A stretch of DNA of 64,000 nt from Chryseobacterium arachidis (GCF_900129245.1 NZ_FQUT01000004.1:1-64000), one strand, 5' to 3'; shown: positions 1-8,832, numbered from the stretch's first letter. Translations and numbers: made by a program. The notes: generated by a model from the sequence alone, not told the origin.

Positions 1-81
1 GTTACAATTCCAGAATCAGACATTATTTGGCAAGATTTAAAAGAAAGACAAAGTGTTATTCTAAAAAACAATATATGTTAG
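1..81 (+). CDS. 3' end of an unknown gene (cut by window edge)
   Basis: Frame 1 is open from the first base to a TAG at 79-81, giving the last 26 residues of a protein that ends ...ILKNNIC. The fragment is too short to assign a family. It is followed by a strong hairpin terminator (162-190), which supports it being the genuine end of a rightward gene. A chance open frame of this length cannot be excluded. Confidence 0.4.
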   Translation, partial: VTIPESDIIWQDLKERQSVILKNNIC

Positions 82-161
82 AGAACTCATTAAAGCTATT
101 ATTTTTAAAACTTAATAACCAATTAGATATTTTAATTTAACAATACCAATTAATTAAAAAT

Positions 162-190
162 AAAATGCAACCGGAGATAGGTTGCATTTT
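162..190. terminator. Bidirectional terminator between convergent genes
   Basis: An 11-bp perfect stem (162-172 with 180-190, arms AAAATGCAACC/GGTTGCATTTT) closes a 7-nt loop and is T-rich on both sides. It lies between the upstream plus-strand gene end and the minus-strand aldolase, whose TGA starts at 193. Confidence 0.85.
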
Positions 191-1222
191 TCATAATTCG
201 TTATTTATTATTTCAATAAAATGATTTACAGGTTCATCCGGTGTATTCCATGAAGTAATGAGGCGAATTGCTGAAGAATTTTCATCAATTTTTTTCCAGA
301 CATAGAATTCAAAATTTTCTGATAATTTCTGAATTAATCCATTATCTAAAATGGGAAAAATCTGATTTGTATAGGTATCCGACAAGAACTGGACTCCTTT
401 TCTCTGCATCGCATTTTTGATTTTCATAGCCTGCTGATTGGCATGTTTTGCCAAATCAAAATACAGATCCTCCCTCATCAATTCTAAAAACTGAATTCCC
501 AACAGCCTTCCCTTGGCCAGTAAAGCTCCTTTTTGTTTGATGTTGAATGCGAAATCCTGCTGAAGATCACGATTATTAATTACAATTGCTTCTCCGATCA
601 ATGCACCGTTTTTAGTTCCGCCCAGATAGAAAATGTCGGTCAGTTCCGCCACTTTTTCTAAGGTTAAATCACTTATTTCTGAAGTCAGACCATGCCCCAT
701 TCTGGCTCCATCCATAAAAAGATAAAGATGATTCTCGCGACAGAATTTCGAAAGTTTGGTAAGCTCATCCAACGTGTAAACCGTTCCTAATTCCGTAGAA
801 TTAGAGATGTAAACCAACTTAGGCATCACCTGGTGTGGTATATTTCTATGACTTTCCAATATCGGAATAATATCCTCGGGATTTAATTTTCCATCTTCTT
901 TTTCAATACTTAAAATTTTGTGTCCGGTTGCTTCAATAGCGCCTGTTTCATTATTTAGAATATGTCCTGAAGCTGCAGAAATTGCGCATTGGTAAGGTCT
1001 TAGAACCGAAGAAATGACAATTAAATTAGCCTGAGTTCCTCCGGAAACAAAATAAATTTCAGAATTGGGATTTTTAATTTTCTCTTTTATCAGTTTTTTT
1101 GCCTGTTTAGAGTATTCATCTTCTCCGTAACCTGCCTGCTGATCTGTATTATACTGTAAAAGTGCCTGTAAAATATTGGGATGACAACCTTCCGAATAGT
1201 CGTTTTTAAATGAAAATTTCAT
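191..1222 (-). CDS. Threonine aldolase family (beta-eliminating lyase) PLP enzyme
   Basis: This 343-residue protein is a fold-type I PLP enzyme of the low-specificity L-threonine aldolase family, which cleaves L-threonine or allo-threonine to glycine and acetaldehyde in the cytosol. The sequence shows the family N-terminal pattern with a conserved Asn-Asp-Tyr and Ser-Glu-Gly (about residues 7-12), the cofactor-phosphate region GGTQAN (61-66), the pyridine-binding Asp in FMDGAR (169-174) and the Schiff-base Lys in GGTKNG (K204). Length is normal for the family. It is transcribed alone, divergently from the DtxR-type regulator, so the two share the 85-bp spacer 1223-1307. A related beta-eliminating lyase such as tryptophanase is less likely because of the short length. 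Confidence 0.85.
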   Translation of the reverse strand: MKFSFKNDYSEGCHPNILQALLQYNTDQQAGYGEDEYSKQAKKLIKEKIKNPNSEIYFVSGGTQANLIVISSVLRPYQCAISAASGHILNNETGAIEATGHKILSIEKEDGKLNPEDIIPILESHRNIPHQVMPKLVYISNSTELGTVYTLDELTKLSKFCRENHLYLFMDGARMGHGLTSEISDLTLEKVAELTDIFYLGGTKNGALIGEAIVINNRDLQQDFAFNIKQKGALLAKGRLLGIQFLELMREDLYFDLAKHANQQAMKIKNAMQRKGVQFLSDTYTNQIFPILDNGLIQKLSENFEFYVWKKIDENSSAIRLITSWNTPDEPVNHFIEIINNEL

Positions 1223-1275
1223 AGAGTAAAATTAAAAAAACTTAAAATAACACACAGTATTAATTGATAATATTT

Positions 1276-1305
1276 TGTTAGATTTGTAATGAAAATCATC
1301 TAACA
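1276..1305 (+). promoter_or_regulatory. Operator-like inverted repeat over the dtxR-family promoter
   Basis: TGTTAGAT (1276-1283) and ATCTAACA (1298-1305) form a perfect 8-bp inverted repeat with a 14-nt spacer. A Bacteroidota -7 box, TAGATTTG (1279-1286), overlaps the left half. No convincing -33 TTG lies at 16-20 nt. The right half ends 2 nt before the start codon. The site is placed where bound repressor would block transcription; autoregulation by the downstream DtxR/MntR protein is inferred. Confidence 0.5.
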
Positions 1306-1307
1306 TT

Positions 1308-1961
1308 TTGAAAACAACATTAACAGAAGAGAATTATCTGAAAGCCTTGTTTCACTTAGTTGACCATGAAGGAAAGGTGACGATTAATGAACTGAGCAAA
1401 TTTTTAAATGTAAAAATGCCCAGCGTTAATAACATGATGAAGAAATTTGCAGAAAAAAATTGGGTGATCTATGAGACTTACAAGCCTTTGAAAGTTACAG
1501 AAAAGGGGCGTCGTGAGGCATCTTTAGTCGTAAGGAAGCACCGTCTTACTGAAATGTTTTTAGTCAAAAAAATGAACTTTGGCTGGGAAAATGTTCATGA
1601 GATTGCCGAGCAACTCGAGCACGTCCACTCTACTATTTTCTTTGATAAAATGGATGAAATTCTGGATTATCCGAAATTCGATCCTCATGGAGAGCCTATT
1701 CCCGATAAAGACGGAAATATTATTGCCCAGGATTTACAGAAATTAAGCAATTGCAAGATTGGAGAAACTGTCGTTTTCACTTCCGTGACCCTTTCTGATG
1801 ATGCTTTTCTTAATTATTTAACAGAAAGAAATTTGCTTTTAGATAAGAAAATCAAAGTCGTCAAAATTGAAAATTTCGACAAATCCATCACTGTGGAAGT
1901 TGATGGGAAACAGGAGATTCTCAGCCGGAAAGCAACAGATAAAATATTGGTAAAAAAATAG
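1308..1961 (+). CDS. DtxR/MntR-family metal-dependent transcriptional regulator
   Basis: A 217-residue metalloregulator that would repress iron or manganese uptake genes when metal is plentiful. Residues about 1-65 form the winged helix (TEENYLKALFHL, then a recognition region with KMPSVNNMMKKF). Residues 70-140 are the metal-binding and dimerisation domain, rich in His/Glu/Cys (HEIAEQLEHVHS). Residues 145-217 resemble the FeoA/SH3-like domain (GETVVF). The start is a TTG at 1308: it gives the usual DtxR N-terminus, while the next ATG would remove the first helix. The gene is alone and ends in a hairpin shared with the convergent aminotransferase. Whether the metal is Mn or Fe cannot be decided from the sequence. 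Confidence 0.85.
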   Translation: MKTTLTEENYLKALFHLVDHEGKVTINELSKFLNVKMPSVNNMMKKFAEKNWVIYETYKPLKVTEKGRREASLVVRKHRLTEMFLVKKMNFGWENVHEIAEQLEHVHSTIFFDKMDEILDYPKFDPHGEPIPDKDGNIIAQDLQKLSNCKIGETVVFTSVTLSDDAFLNYLTERNLLLDKKIKVVKIENFDKSITVEVDGKQEILSRKATDKILVKK

Positions 1962-1986
1962 CCTTCATTTAAAGCTAAGGCTATTT
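1956..1986. terminator. Bidirectional terminator
   Basis: The arms AAATAGCCTT (1956-1965) and AAGGCTATTT (1977-1986) pair perfectly around an 11-nt loop between two convergent genes. The left arm overlaps the stop codon of the DtxR-type gene. Confidence 0.8.
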
Positions 1987-1995
1987 ATATTGTTG

Positions 1996-3171
1996 TTATA
2001 AAATGATTCTCAAAATATTAGAAACTTTCTCAACTTCTTCTAGGGTATTAAAGTAATGTGGCGATAATCGTACAATTCCATTGATGTTTTTATTGGTAAA
2101 ATCAATTAAAGCGGAATTTTTATAAGTTACTGAGAAAAATACATTACTTTCTTTCAGCACTTTTTGAATGTTTTCAAGATCTCCATCCGGACTACAAAAG
2201 GTAATGATACTGCTTAGGTTATTTCCTTGGTCCCAAATCTGGAAACCACTGTTTTTAAGATTTTCTCTTAATCTTTCGGATAAACCTTTATTATAATGTT
2301 CAATCGCATGCATACCGATATTATTAGCATACTTTAAAGCTTCAGTAAAACCTAGTAAAGATGCGTAAGAAAGTTCCCAGTGCTCAAATCTTTTGGCTGT
2401 TTTAAATAATTCATAATCATCAAATGCTGACCAATGAGCTCCTCTCATATCCAATAATAAAGGGGCATAATTTTGTTCTAAAACTTTATCTGATACATAT
2501 AAAAATCCTGTTCCTCTCGGTCCCCGCATGAATTTTCTTCCGGTTGCCGTCAGGAAATCACAACTAATTTTTTCTACATCTACTACCATCTGGCCGACGG
2601 ATTGGCAGGCATCAACCAGATATAAAATATCATATTTTTTGCAGATTTTCCCGACTGCCTCCACATTTTGGATCAATCCTGAATTTGTGGGAATGTGTGT
2701 AACAGCAATTAATTTGGGATGATATTGTTTTATTAGATTTTCAAGATCCTCCAGATCTAATTCGTTATCCGGAAGGTTTTTCATTCTGATAATTTTTACA
2801 TTTAATTTTTTCTTAAGTGAAATAAATGTAATTTGGTTAGAAATATAATCGTCTACCGTGGTAATGATCACATCTCCTTCTTTGAAAGTAATACTCGACA
2901 AGGCCATTGCATAAGCTTCTGTAGCACTTGTTGCAAAAGCAATATTGGAAGATTTACAGTTGATTAATTTAGCAGTTTCTTCGTAAAACTGTTCCAGTAA
3001 TTCTGCATTTCTGTTCGCTATTTCATATCCTCCAAACTGTTCCTCCTGCTGTAAATAATCAATCATAGAATCAACAACAGGGATTGGCATTAATGAAGAT
3101 CCTGCATTGTTTAAAAATATTTTTCCGTCTGATAGTCCTCTGATATCTTGTCTTATTTTATCTATGTTCAT
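1996..3171 (-). CDS. Class V aminotransferase (NifS/isopenicillin-epimerase-like PLP enzyme)
   Basis: A 391-residue cytosolic PLP enzyme of the aminotransferase class V superfamily. Visible landmarks are the substrate-binding N-terminus INNAGSS-like motif (FLNNAGSSL, 19-27), the pyridine-binding Asp in LVDACQS (D187) and the Schiff-base Lys in TGRKFMRGPRG (K213). The RGPRG after the lysine is characteristic of the isopenicillin N epimerase/selenocysteine-lyase-like branch rather than IscS/SufS, and no active-site Cys loop of a dedicated cysteine desulfurase is evident. It is monocistronic and flanked by terminators. The substrate is unknown. Confidence 0.8.
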   Translation of the reverse strand: MNIDKIRQDIRGLSDGKIFLNNAGSSLMPIPVVDSMIDYLQQEEQFGGYEIANRNAELLEQFYEETAKLINCKSSNIAFATSATEAYAMALSSITFKEGDVIITTVDDYISNQITFISLKKKLNVKIIRMKNLPDNELDLEDLENLIKQYHPKLIAVTHIPTNSGLIQNVEAVGKICKKYDILYLVDACQSVGQMVVDVEKISCDFLTATGRKFMRGPRGTGFLYVSDKVLEQNYAPLLLDMRGAHWSAFDDYELFKTAKRFEHWELSYASLLGFTEALKYANNIGMHAIEHYNKGLSERLRENLKNSGFQIWDQGNNLSSIITFCSPDGDLENIQKVLKESNVFFSVTYKNSALIDFTNKNINGIVRLSPHYFNTLEEVEKVSNILRIIL

Positions 3172-3330
3172 TTTTTATTTTTATTTAATTCATAATCTGT
3201 AAACTATGATTATTGATCTTTCTCAGATATAGCAGGTTACGACAATTTTTTAAATATTGAATATGAAAACTATAATATCATCATCTGCCCCATCTTCGAA
3301 ATTATTTAAGGACCAACAATTTTACACAAA

Positions 3331-3358
3331 AAATCCCGAAATTTTGATAACGGGATTT
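3331..3358 (-). terminator. Terminator of the tssG-tssN-tssK operon
   Basis: The arms AAATCCCG (3331-3338) and CGGGATTT (3351-3358) pair perfectly. On the minus strand the stem is followed by a run of seven T residues, and it starts 20 nt past the tssK stop. Confidence 0.8.
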
Positions 3359-3378
3359 ATATTTTGAAATTGATTTTT

Positions 3379-4518
3379 TTAGTCTAAAACACTCCAACCT
3401 CTTTTCGGATTGTTGTTGTTGGAAACTTCCTGTTCGTTGACGATGATATTTTCTTTTCTCTGGCCGATATAATCCAGTTCGCTAAGTTTGGCGAAAATAG
3501 TTTCCAAGCTTCTCAGCATTTGTTGGATGTATAAGAACGGTTCTCCACAATTGTGATGATCATAATTCGTTTCTGCCACGATAGATAATTGATTTAATAA
3601 AGTGTGGGGCGCAATTTCACTCCATTCTAAACTGTAGTTCAACATTTCTTCCAGCTCTGCAGGAACCAGTACCTGAGTGGCATTATACATGCGGAGTGCC
3701 AGTTTTGCAAAAGACTCGATTAAAAACACAGGTGGCTGATATGGTGTAATATTTCTGAATTGGAAATACATATCTCCAAAGGTATTCACCATTGTATTAC
3801 ACAGAAATTTAACATTCTGAGCCAATGCAGTATTCTGATTTTTGTGTGAAGCTTTCTGAATGATTTTAAAAGCATACTGCTGCAAGTTCCCTATTGATTT
3901 TGCAAAAGTATTGTAATAATCCAGCAGCGCCGGATGGCTTTGAATTGATGTACAAGGCGGAATAAAATTAGAATCTACCTGCGCAATATTTCCTTTTAGA
4001 TCTACTTTTCCGATAATCAGGTAATTTCCTCCTGAGTAGCTGCTGTTAAGCGAAGATACAGGCAATAATTCGATATGATGATTGGATTGTGTATTGGGAT
4101 GACGTGGCGGGATTTCTTCCGGATCAATATCTCCGAAAGGCACTTTATCGAAAGGATTTACAGAAATCAGGATATAGTATTCTCCGTCAGCCTGCTCTTC
4201 GTGCATGGATTTTGCCAACGATTTTACACTCACTCTCCTGTCGTTCAGTTCTATTCTGTAGCCTGCCATGGTAATGGCGCTGCATCTTTTGATAACCAAC
4301 TGAACATCATTGGTTGCTGTGTTGTGAACATCAAAAATAGTTCTGTCGGTGAACTCATTTGAAATAGGTAGAAGTCCGTAGTTATATGTATTGATCATCA
4401 GTGAATTGGAATCTCTGATGGTATCAATTAAAAAATTATCCTGATCATTAAGATGTCTCTGGGAAACTTTCATCCCGTCAACCCAATTGATGGCAAAATG
4501 CTTAATAGGCTGTATCAT
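3379..4518 (-). CDS. tssK: T6SS baseplate protein TssK (Bacteroidota subtype)
   Basis: About 379 residues. The N-terminus (INWVDGMKVSQRHLNDQDNF) fits the TssK family of the Bacteroidota type VI secretion system (T6SS subtype iii). TssK there forms trimers linking the baseplate to the membrane complex in the cytoplasm. No signal peptide or membrane segment is visible. The reading frame extends to a TTG at 4524, but the ATG at 4518 is the better start. It lies 12 nt after tssN and is the last gene before a strong terminator. The assignment rests on the N-terminal pattern plus its neighbours TssN and TssG. The C-terminal third has no motif I recognise. Confidence 0.65.
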   Translation of the reverse strand: MIQPIKHFAINWVDGMKVSQRHLNDQDNFLIDTIRDSNSLMINTYNYGLLPISNEFTDRTIFDVHNTATNDVQLVIKRCSAITMAGYRIELNDRRVSVKSLAKSMHEEQADGEYYILISVNPFDKVPFGDIDPEEIPPRHPNTQSNHHIELLPVSSLNSSYSGGNYLIIGKVDLKGNIAQVDSNFIPPCTSIQSHPALLDYYNTFAKSIGNLQQYAFKIIQKASHKNQNTALAQNVKFLCNTMVNTFGDMYFQFRNITPYQPPVFLIESFAKLALRMYNATQVLVPAELEEMLNYSLEWSEIAPHTLLNQLSIVAETNYDHHNCGEPFLYIQQMLRSLETIFAKLSELDYIGQRKENIIVNEQEVSNNNNPKRGWSVLD

Positions 4519-4530
4519 AGTCAATATGTT

Positions 4531-5445
4531 TTAAACTGTGTGTGATTGTGGTTTTCTTACTCCTTCTTCTTCGTGTTGGATTACCCTTTTACAGATAACA
4601 ACATCGTTTTCAGAAATACTGTTCTCGGTAATATCCTGATCAAAATCTATATATTTTCTGAAGCTGAAAAATGATTTTTTAGTATAAAAAATCCAGTAAT
4701 AAGGCTCTCTTACTTCATCCGAAAGATGAATGATGGAATTGGGATTTTTATGGTTGTAATCGTCTACAACTCTGTAGAACCAATCACCAAAGCTCACTCC
4801 CGTGGGTAAAGTCTTCGCTTTAATTCTGAATCTGTTTGAGTCTTCCAGGTTTTTACTTAATTCAACATTTAAAACCATTAATCTGTCGAAATCAACCCCG
4901 TCGAAATCAGGAAGTTTCTGATCCGGAGAATATTTCCATGTCTTATAAATATCAACAGGAATGCTGATTAACTGTACATAGCAATAATGGAATACCAGCG
5001 GAACCAAAAAGATAATGATGCTTGTTGCCGCCATGATTGGATACCCTGTTCCTTTACTTATCCAGTTAAAGATCAGATAAAAAAGATAGCCTCCCGCTCC
5101 AATACACGCTATTGAAAGTATAGATTCAAATAAAATACTTTTGGTAAGCGAATTAAAATGTTTCTTAAAATATCTGTCTGATAAATTAACATGAATGATT
5201 CCCAAAATAAGATAAATAATCTGTGCGATAAGATACCAATAAGGGTTAAAAAGGTTTCCTGCAAACCCGAAAATTCCCGGAATTGCAAGACACAAACTGC
5301 ATAAAAGAACGTATATAATAATGGTTTTGATCTTAATAGCAGGCGTATTTCGTCTGATGGCTCCAAGAATTACCATCATAATTACTGCAAATAAAGGCAT
5401 TAAAATATACCTTAAAAAGATCCCTTTAACTGAAGAAATTTCCAT
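4531..5445 (-). CDS. tssN: T6SS membrane-associated protein TssN (Bacteroidota subtype)
   Basis: 304 residues with about five hydrophobic helices in the first 165 residues (near 10-28, 40-60, 65-85, 105-125, 140-165), then a soluble cytoplasmic domain of about 130 residues. This matches TssN, a component found only in the Bacteroidota T6SS (subtype iii), which is thought to belong to the transmembrane part replacing TssJ/L/M. Identification relies on the topology and on its place between TssG and TssK, so another integral membrane protein is possible. The spacing is 55 nt from tssG and 12 nt to tssK, which suggests one transcript. Confidence 0.6.
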   Translation of the reverse strand: MEISSVKGIFLRYILMPLFAVIMMVILGAIRRNTPAIKIKTIIIYVLLCSLCLAIPGIFGFAGNLFNPYWYLIAQIIYLILGIIHVNLSDRYFKKHFNSLTKSILFESILSIACIGAGGYLFYLIFNWISKGTGYPIMAATSIIIFLVPLVFHYCYVQLISIPVDIYKTWKYSPDQKLPDFDGVDFDRLMVLNVELSKNLEDSNRFRIKAKTLPTGVSFGDWFYRVVDDYNHKNPNSIIHLSDEVREPYYWIFYTKKSFFSFRKYIDFDQDITENSISENDVVICKRVIQHEEEGVRKPQSHTV

Positions 5446-5500
5446 TTGTCTTTTTAGAATTAATATTTTTATTGGTGAATGTAAATATACTTAAAATATT

Positions 5501-6442
5501 TTACAGGAATGTAGAATAGCCAAGGCGGTTTGCATTTCTTTCATCATCTTCCAGCGCAAAAGAATATTCCTGCTTTTCAGTGATAAAATTCTCTTCCACA
5601 TCGACGCTTACCGGTAAAAAATAATCATACAATGCTTTCAGCACTTTACGGAACGGACTACCATGAATATATTTTTTCATATCAGTATAAGGAATCGGTC
5701 CTATATTCACGACCCAGTTCCTCTGCCCGTCCATGTGCCTTCCACTTGGAATGTAGGTTACCCCCAATCTTGAATTTCCCAATAACATCGAATCATCCTC
5801 TTCTTCAATGCCGTCAATCACATTCGGAGAAAAAGTAACCTCTACCGGAACCTGCAGAAATGCACTCATACATTTTTCGAACCATTTTTTGTCTCCACGT
5901 ATCTGATGAAAAAAGGGTAAAATATAAATGAAAATGTAGGCACTTTTTTTATCAAGCATATTGAGCAGAGGCCAAAGCTCAGTCATCGTATGAAGAAGCG
6001 AATCTGTTTCGCTCGAAATTTCAAAATCCGATTCTTTAAGCAGGGCACTGATCTCTGTAAAAAAGATTTCCAGTTCAAAAGGCTGAAAAAACTTCCTCGC
6101 ATCCTCCTCTACTTTTTTCTGTTTGCGGATCTCCCTTACTACACTGTCGACATTTTTTCTGGTAGCGCCCAACGATGGCGGATGAAACAATCCTTCAGGA
6201 AGATAATCATAAATACCTTCTCTATAGGTTTCTATGGTGAAAACTTCTTCATCAAACCCCAGATAATTGCTCGAAATACTTTTAATATCTTTCAGGTAAG
6301 CACGGTCATTAATACCGATTCGGTTAATAAAAATATTGCTTACCGTTCTTTGATATTTTAAAAGGTTTACGGCAACAGCTTCCGCCTTGAAATCTGTCTG
6401 CAGTTTATTGTAATTCATGTCTACAATATTATTCTCATACAT
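5501..6442 (-). CDS. tssG: T6SS baseplate protein TssG (Bacteroidota subtype)
   Basis: 313 residues, soluble. The C-terminal half carries the TssG/ImpH-like pattern LLGNSRLG (about 220-227), then a NIGPIPYTD-type beta strand (about 246-254) and a segment ending in LYDYFLPVSV. In contractile systems TssG joins TssF and TssK to form the baseplate wedge. It is the first gene of a three-gene minus-strand operon. The gene immediately upstream is a divergent nuclease rather than tssF, so the rest of the T6SS must lie elsewhere. The ATG at 6442 is used; an in-frame ATG at 6418 is an alternative. Confidence 0.6.
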   Translation of the reverse strand: MYENNIVDMNYNKLQTDFKAEAVAVNLLKYQRTVSNIFINRIGINDRAYLKDIKSISSNYLGFDEEVFTIETYREGIYDYLPEGLFHPPSLGATRKNVDSVVREIRKQKKVEEDARKFFQPFELEIFFTEISALLKESDFEISSETDSLLHTMTELWPLLNMLDKKSAYIFIYILPFFHQIRGDKKWFEKCMSAFLQVPVEVTFSPNVIDGIEEEDDSMLLGNSRLGVTYIPSGRHMDGQRNWVVNIGPIPYTDMKKYIHGSPFRKVLKALYDYFLPVSVDVEENFITEKQEYSFALEDDERNANRLGYSTFL

Positions 6443-6568
6443 AGTGTTTCATGTGATTTTAGCTTGTAAAAATAATATATCTCAAATTATTGAAAAAATA
6501 TTTTTTGAATTAATTTTAGTCTAAAAATAGTAATTTATTGACATTAAAAAGAATAATATTCATTAATA

Positions 6569-6584
6569 TCCGTAAAAATACGGA
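6569..6584. promoter_or_regulatory. Short palindrome in the tssG / nuclease divergent spacer
   Basis: TCCGTAAAAATACGGA is a perfect 6-bp inverted repeat with a 4-nt centre. It lies about 127 bp upstream of tssG and about 100 bp upstream of the nuclease -33 element. It looks like a dimeric regulator site; the regulator is unknown. Confidence 0.35.
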
Positions 6585-6683
6585 AAGTTGACTTGAAAAT
6601 TTAAGCTAAAATTCATAAAATGTTTGGTTTAAAACTAATTTTAATAATAAGTTAAATTTATAAATGCCTCTCATAACTTTTAG

Positions 6684-6710
6684 TTGAACCTTAAATTAAC
6701 CGTATCTTTG
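6684..6710 (+). promoter_or_regulatory. Bacteroidota sigma-A promoter of the S1/P1 nuclease gene
   Basis: TTG (6684-6686), 16 nt, then TATCTTTG (6703-6710) is a close match to TTG-N17-20-TAnnTTTG. Transcription would begin near 6716, too close to the ATG at 6721, so the ATG at 6733 is the likelier start. Confidence 0.75.
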
Positions 6711-6732
6711 CACCCTGAAAATGTTATTTACA

Positions 6733-7524
6733 ATGAAAAGTATTTATTCTAAAATTCTGGTTTTAGTATTCATGGCATCTTCGCTTTATTCTTATGCATG
6801 GGGATTAACGGGGCACAGAATTATCGCAGAAATTGCAGAAAATCATCTTTCCGGGAAGGCAAGAAGAGAGATCAAGAAAATTATGGGGAGAGAGCGCCTT
6901 GCATATTGGGCAAACTGGCCGGACTTTATTAAATCCGATACAACAGGTGTCTGGAAACAGGCTTCGGCATGGCATTATGTAAATATTGACCCACAAACAG
7001 ACTTTAAAGTTTTTGAAGAAAAATTAAAAGCGCAGGCGGGTCCGAGTTTGTATACTCAGGTGAAAACGTTATCCAGCCAGATTAAAGATGAAAAAACTTC
7101 TGAAAAAGACAGAAAGATCGCTTTAATTTTCCTTATTCATATCATGGGAGATTTGGCACAGCCTTTACATGTTGGGAGAGCGGAAGATTTAGGCGGAAAC
7201 AAAATTAACGTTACTTATTTTGGAGATAAAACCAATCTGCACTCAGTTTGGGATGGGAAATTAGTAGATTCTCAGAAATACAGCTATACGGAGTATGCAA
7301 CTCTTCTTGATATTAAATCGAATGATGAAGTAAAGAAAATCCAGACAGGAACTTTGGAAGATTGGTTGTACGACTCTCATCAAATTGCCAATAAAATCTA
7401 TGCACAGACTCCAAACGATTCTAAATTGTCTTACGATTATCAATATAAATTCAATGATACAATGGAGAGACAGCTTCTTTATGGAGGTTTAAGGCTGGCA
7501 AAATGGTTGAATGATTTGTTTTAA
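6733..7524 (+). CDS. Secreted S1/P1-type zinc nuclease
   Basis: 263 residues (267 if the ATG at 6721 is used). It belongs to the S1/P1 nuclease family, which cleaves single-stranded DNA and RNA with three zinc ions. A signal peptide ends ...SLYSYA just before a Trp (W23), so the mature protein would begin WGLTGH, exactly the N-terminal Trp whose backbone binds zinc in this family. Further ligands are visible: HR after TG, WHYVN, HIMGDLAQPLHV and HSVWD. It is probably periplasmic or exported and used for nucleotide scavenging. The gene has its own promoter and terminator, so it is monocistronic. The start at 6733 is chosen because the mapped promoter leaves almost no leader for 6721. Confidence 0.9.
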   Translation: MKSIYSKILVLVFMASSLYSYAWGLTGHRIIAEIAENHLSGKARREIKKIMGRERLAYWANWPDFIKSDTTGVWKQASAWHYVNIDPQTDFKVFEEKLKAQAGPSLYTQVKTLSSQIKDEKTSEKDRKIALIFLIHIMGDLAQPLHVGRAEDLGGNKINVTYFGDKTNLHSVWDGKLVDSQKYSYTEYATLLDIKSNDEVKKIQTGTLEDWLYDSHQIANKIYAQTPNDSKLSYDYQYKFNDTMERQLLYGGLRLAKWLNDLF

Positions 7525-7581
7525 TTGGGTTAATGGTTGACTGTTTTAAATTAATTTTTAATCATTCATTTTAATTATATG

Positions 7582-7606
7582 AGCGGAACTTTGGTTTCGC
7601 TTTTTT
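7582..7606 (+). terminator. Terminator of the S1/P1 nuclease gene
   Basis: AGCGGAAC (7582-7589) pairs with GTTTCGCT (7594-7601), including one G-T pair, and is followed by six T residues. Confidence 0.8.
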
Positions 7607-7944
7607 GCTTTCTTAAGCACAAATTAGACTAATTTTTTCACTTAATGATTTACCACAACGTCTGTTATTCCGAAACCTTAAGGTTCAACGAAGTCAAAGC
7701 ATTTAAGCATAGTATTAGAAAAAAGAATGGAAAGATTTGAGCTTAGATCCTTTCAGTATGGCAATTAGATGGATATTTTTAAAATAATAAAATGGAGAAA
7801 TCACGGTTGTATGCCGTAAGAGCTATAATTTACAACTAATTTTTCAATTTTAATTTAATTAAGTAAAAATTATTGAAACCTGTGTAACCTTTTTACTCTT
7901 TCAAACGTATAATATATACAAACTCTTTTTTGAGGATAAAATAG
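7607..7944. other. Long spacer upstream of rpoD
   Basis: No gene is visible in these 338 bases. Around 7661-7706 there is a degenerate copy of the intergenic element seen elsewhere (TTATTCCGAAACC, then AACGAAGTCAAAGCAT). The rest is AT-rich and should hold the rpoD promoter, but no clean TAnnTTTG box with a spaced TTG was found. Confidence 0.4.
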
Positions 7945-8811
7945 ATGAGACAATTAAAAATCACTAAGCAGGTTACCAACAGGGAAACTGCTTCATTAGA
8001 CAAGTATTTGCAGGAAATTGGTAAGGTAGAACTAATTACTGCGGACGAAGAGGTAGATTTGGCACAGAGAATCCGTGCGGGCGACAGAGCAGCACTGGAA
8101 AAATTAATTAAAGCCAACCTTCGTTTCGTAGTATCAGTATCTAAACAATACCAAAATCAAGGTCTTTCTTTACCCGATTTGATCAATGAAGGTAACTTAG
8201 GACTTATGAAAGCGGCAAAAAGGTATGATGAAACAAGAGGTTTCAAATTCATCTCTTACGCGGTTTGGTGGATTCGTCAGTCAATTTTACAGGCTTTGGC
8301 AGAACAGTCGAGAATTGTAAGATTGCCGTTGAACAAGATCGGTTCCATCAATAAAATCAATAAAGCTTACGCTCACCTTGAGCAGGAAAACGAAAGACCA
8401 CCTTCTCCGGAAGAATTGGCTGAAGTTCTTGACATGAGCGAGGAAGATATTAAAGAATCGATGAAAAACTCCGGAAGACATTTGTCTATGGATGCGCCTT
8501 TGGTAGAAGGTGAAGATTCTAATCTTTATGATGTATTGCGTTCAGGAGAATCTCCAAGTCCGGATAAAGATCTAATGCTTGAATCTCTACAAATCGAGAT
8601 CGAAAGAGCTTTAAATACTTTAACGCCGAGAGAGGCCGATTTGGTAAGATTATACTTCGGACTGAACGGAAAACACCCGATGACTTTAGAAGAAATCGGT
8701 GAAACTTTCGATCTTACAAGAGAGAGAGTTCGTCAGATCAAAGAAAAAGCGATCAAGAGATTGAAACACAATACCAGAAGTAAGATTTTAAAATCTTACT
8801 TGGGTAAATAA
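7945..8811 (+). CDS. rpoD: Primary RNA polymerase sigma factor (sigma-A/RpoD, Bacteroidota type)
   Basis: 288 residues, the short Bacteroidota form of the housekeeping sigma factor, with no region 1.1. Region 1.2 covers residues about 15-50 ([20 protein letters not shown]). Region 2 covers about 55-125, with the -10-melting segment [15 protein letters not shown]. Region 3 runs 130-195. Region 4 (210-285) has the helix-turn-helix [20 protein letters not shown]. It directs core polymerase to the TAnnTTTG promoters found throughout this window. It is monocistronic with a perfect terminator. The initial MRQLKITK is the usual start in relatives. Confidence 0.97.
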   Translation: MRQLKITKQVTNRETASLDKYLQEIGKVELITADEEVDLAQRIRAGDRAALEKLIKANLRFVVSVSKQYQNQGLSLPDLINEGNLGLMKAAKRYDETRGFKFISYAVWWIRQSILQALAEQSRIVRLPLNKIGSINKINKAYAHLEQENERPPSPEELAEVLDMSEEDIKESMKNSGRHLSMDAPLVEGEDSNLYDVLRSGESPSPDKDLMLESLQIEIERALNTLTPREADLVRLYFGLNGKHPMTLEEIGETFDLTRERVRQIKEKAIKRLKHNTRSKILKSYLGK

Positions 8812-8832
8812 TTTTAACGAAACAATGTATAG

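Noticed and set aside
3263..3367. 34-codon plus-strand frame in the spacer before tssK
   Set aside because: It runs through the tssK terminator hairpin and has no leader or motif; chance ORF likely.
8287..8481. Antisense frames inside rpoD, gyrA, atpD and other large genes
   Set aside because: They mirror strongly conserved coding genes on the other strand and show no independent protein signature.
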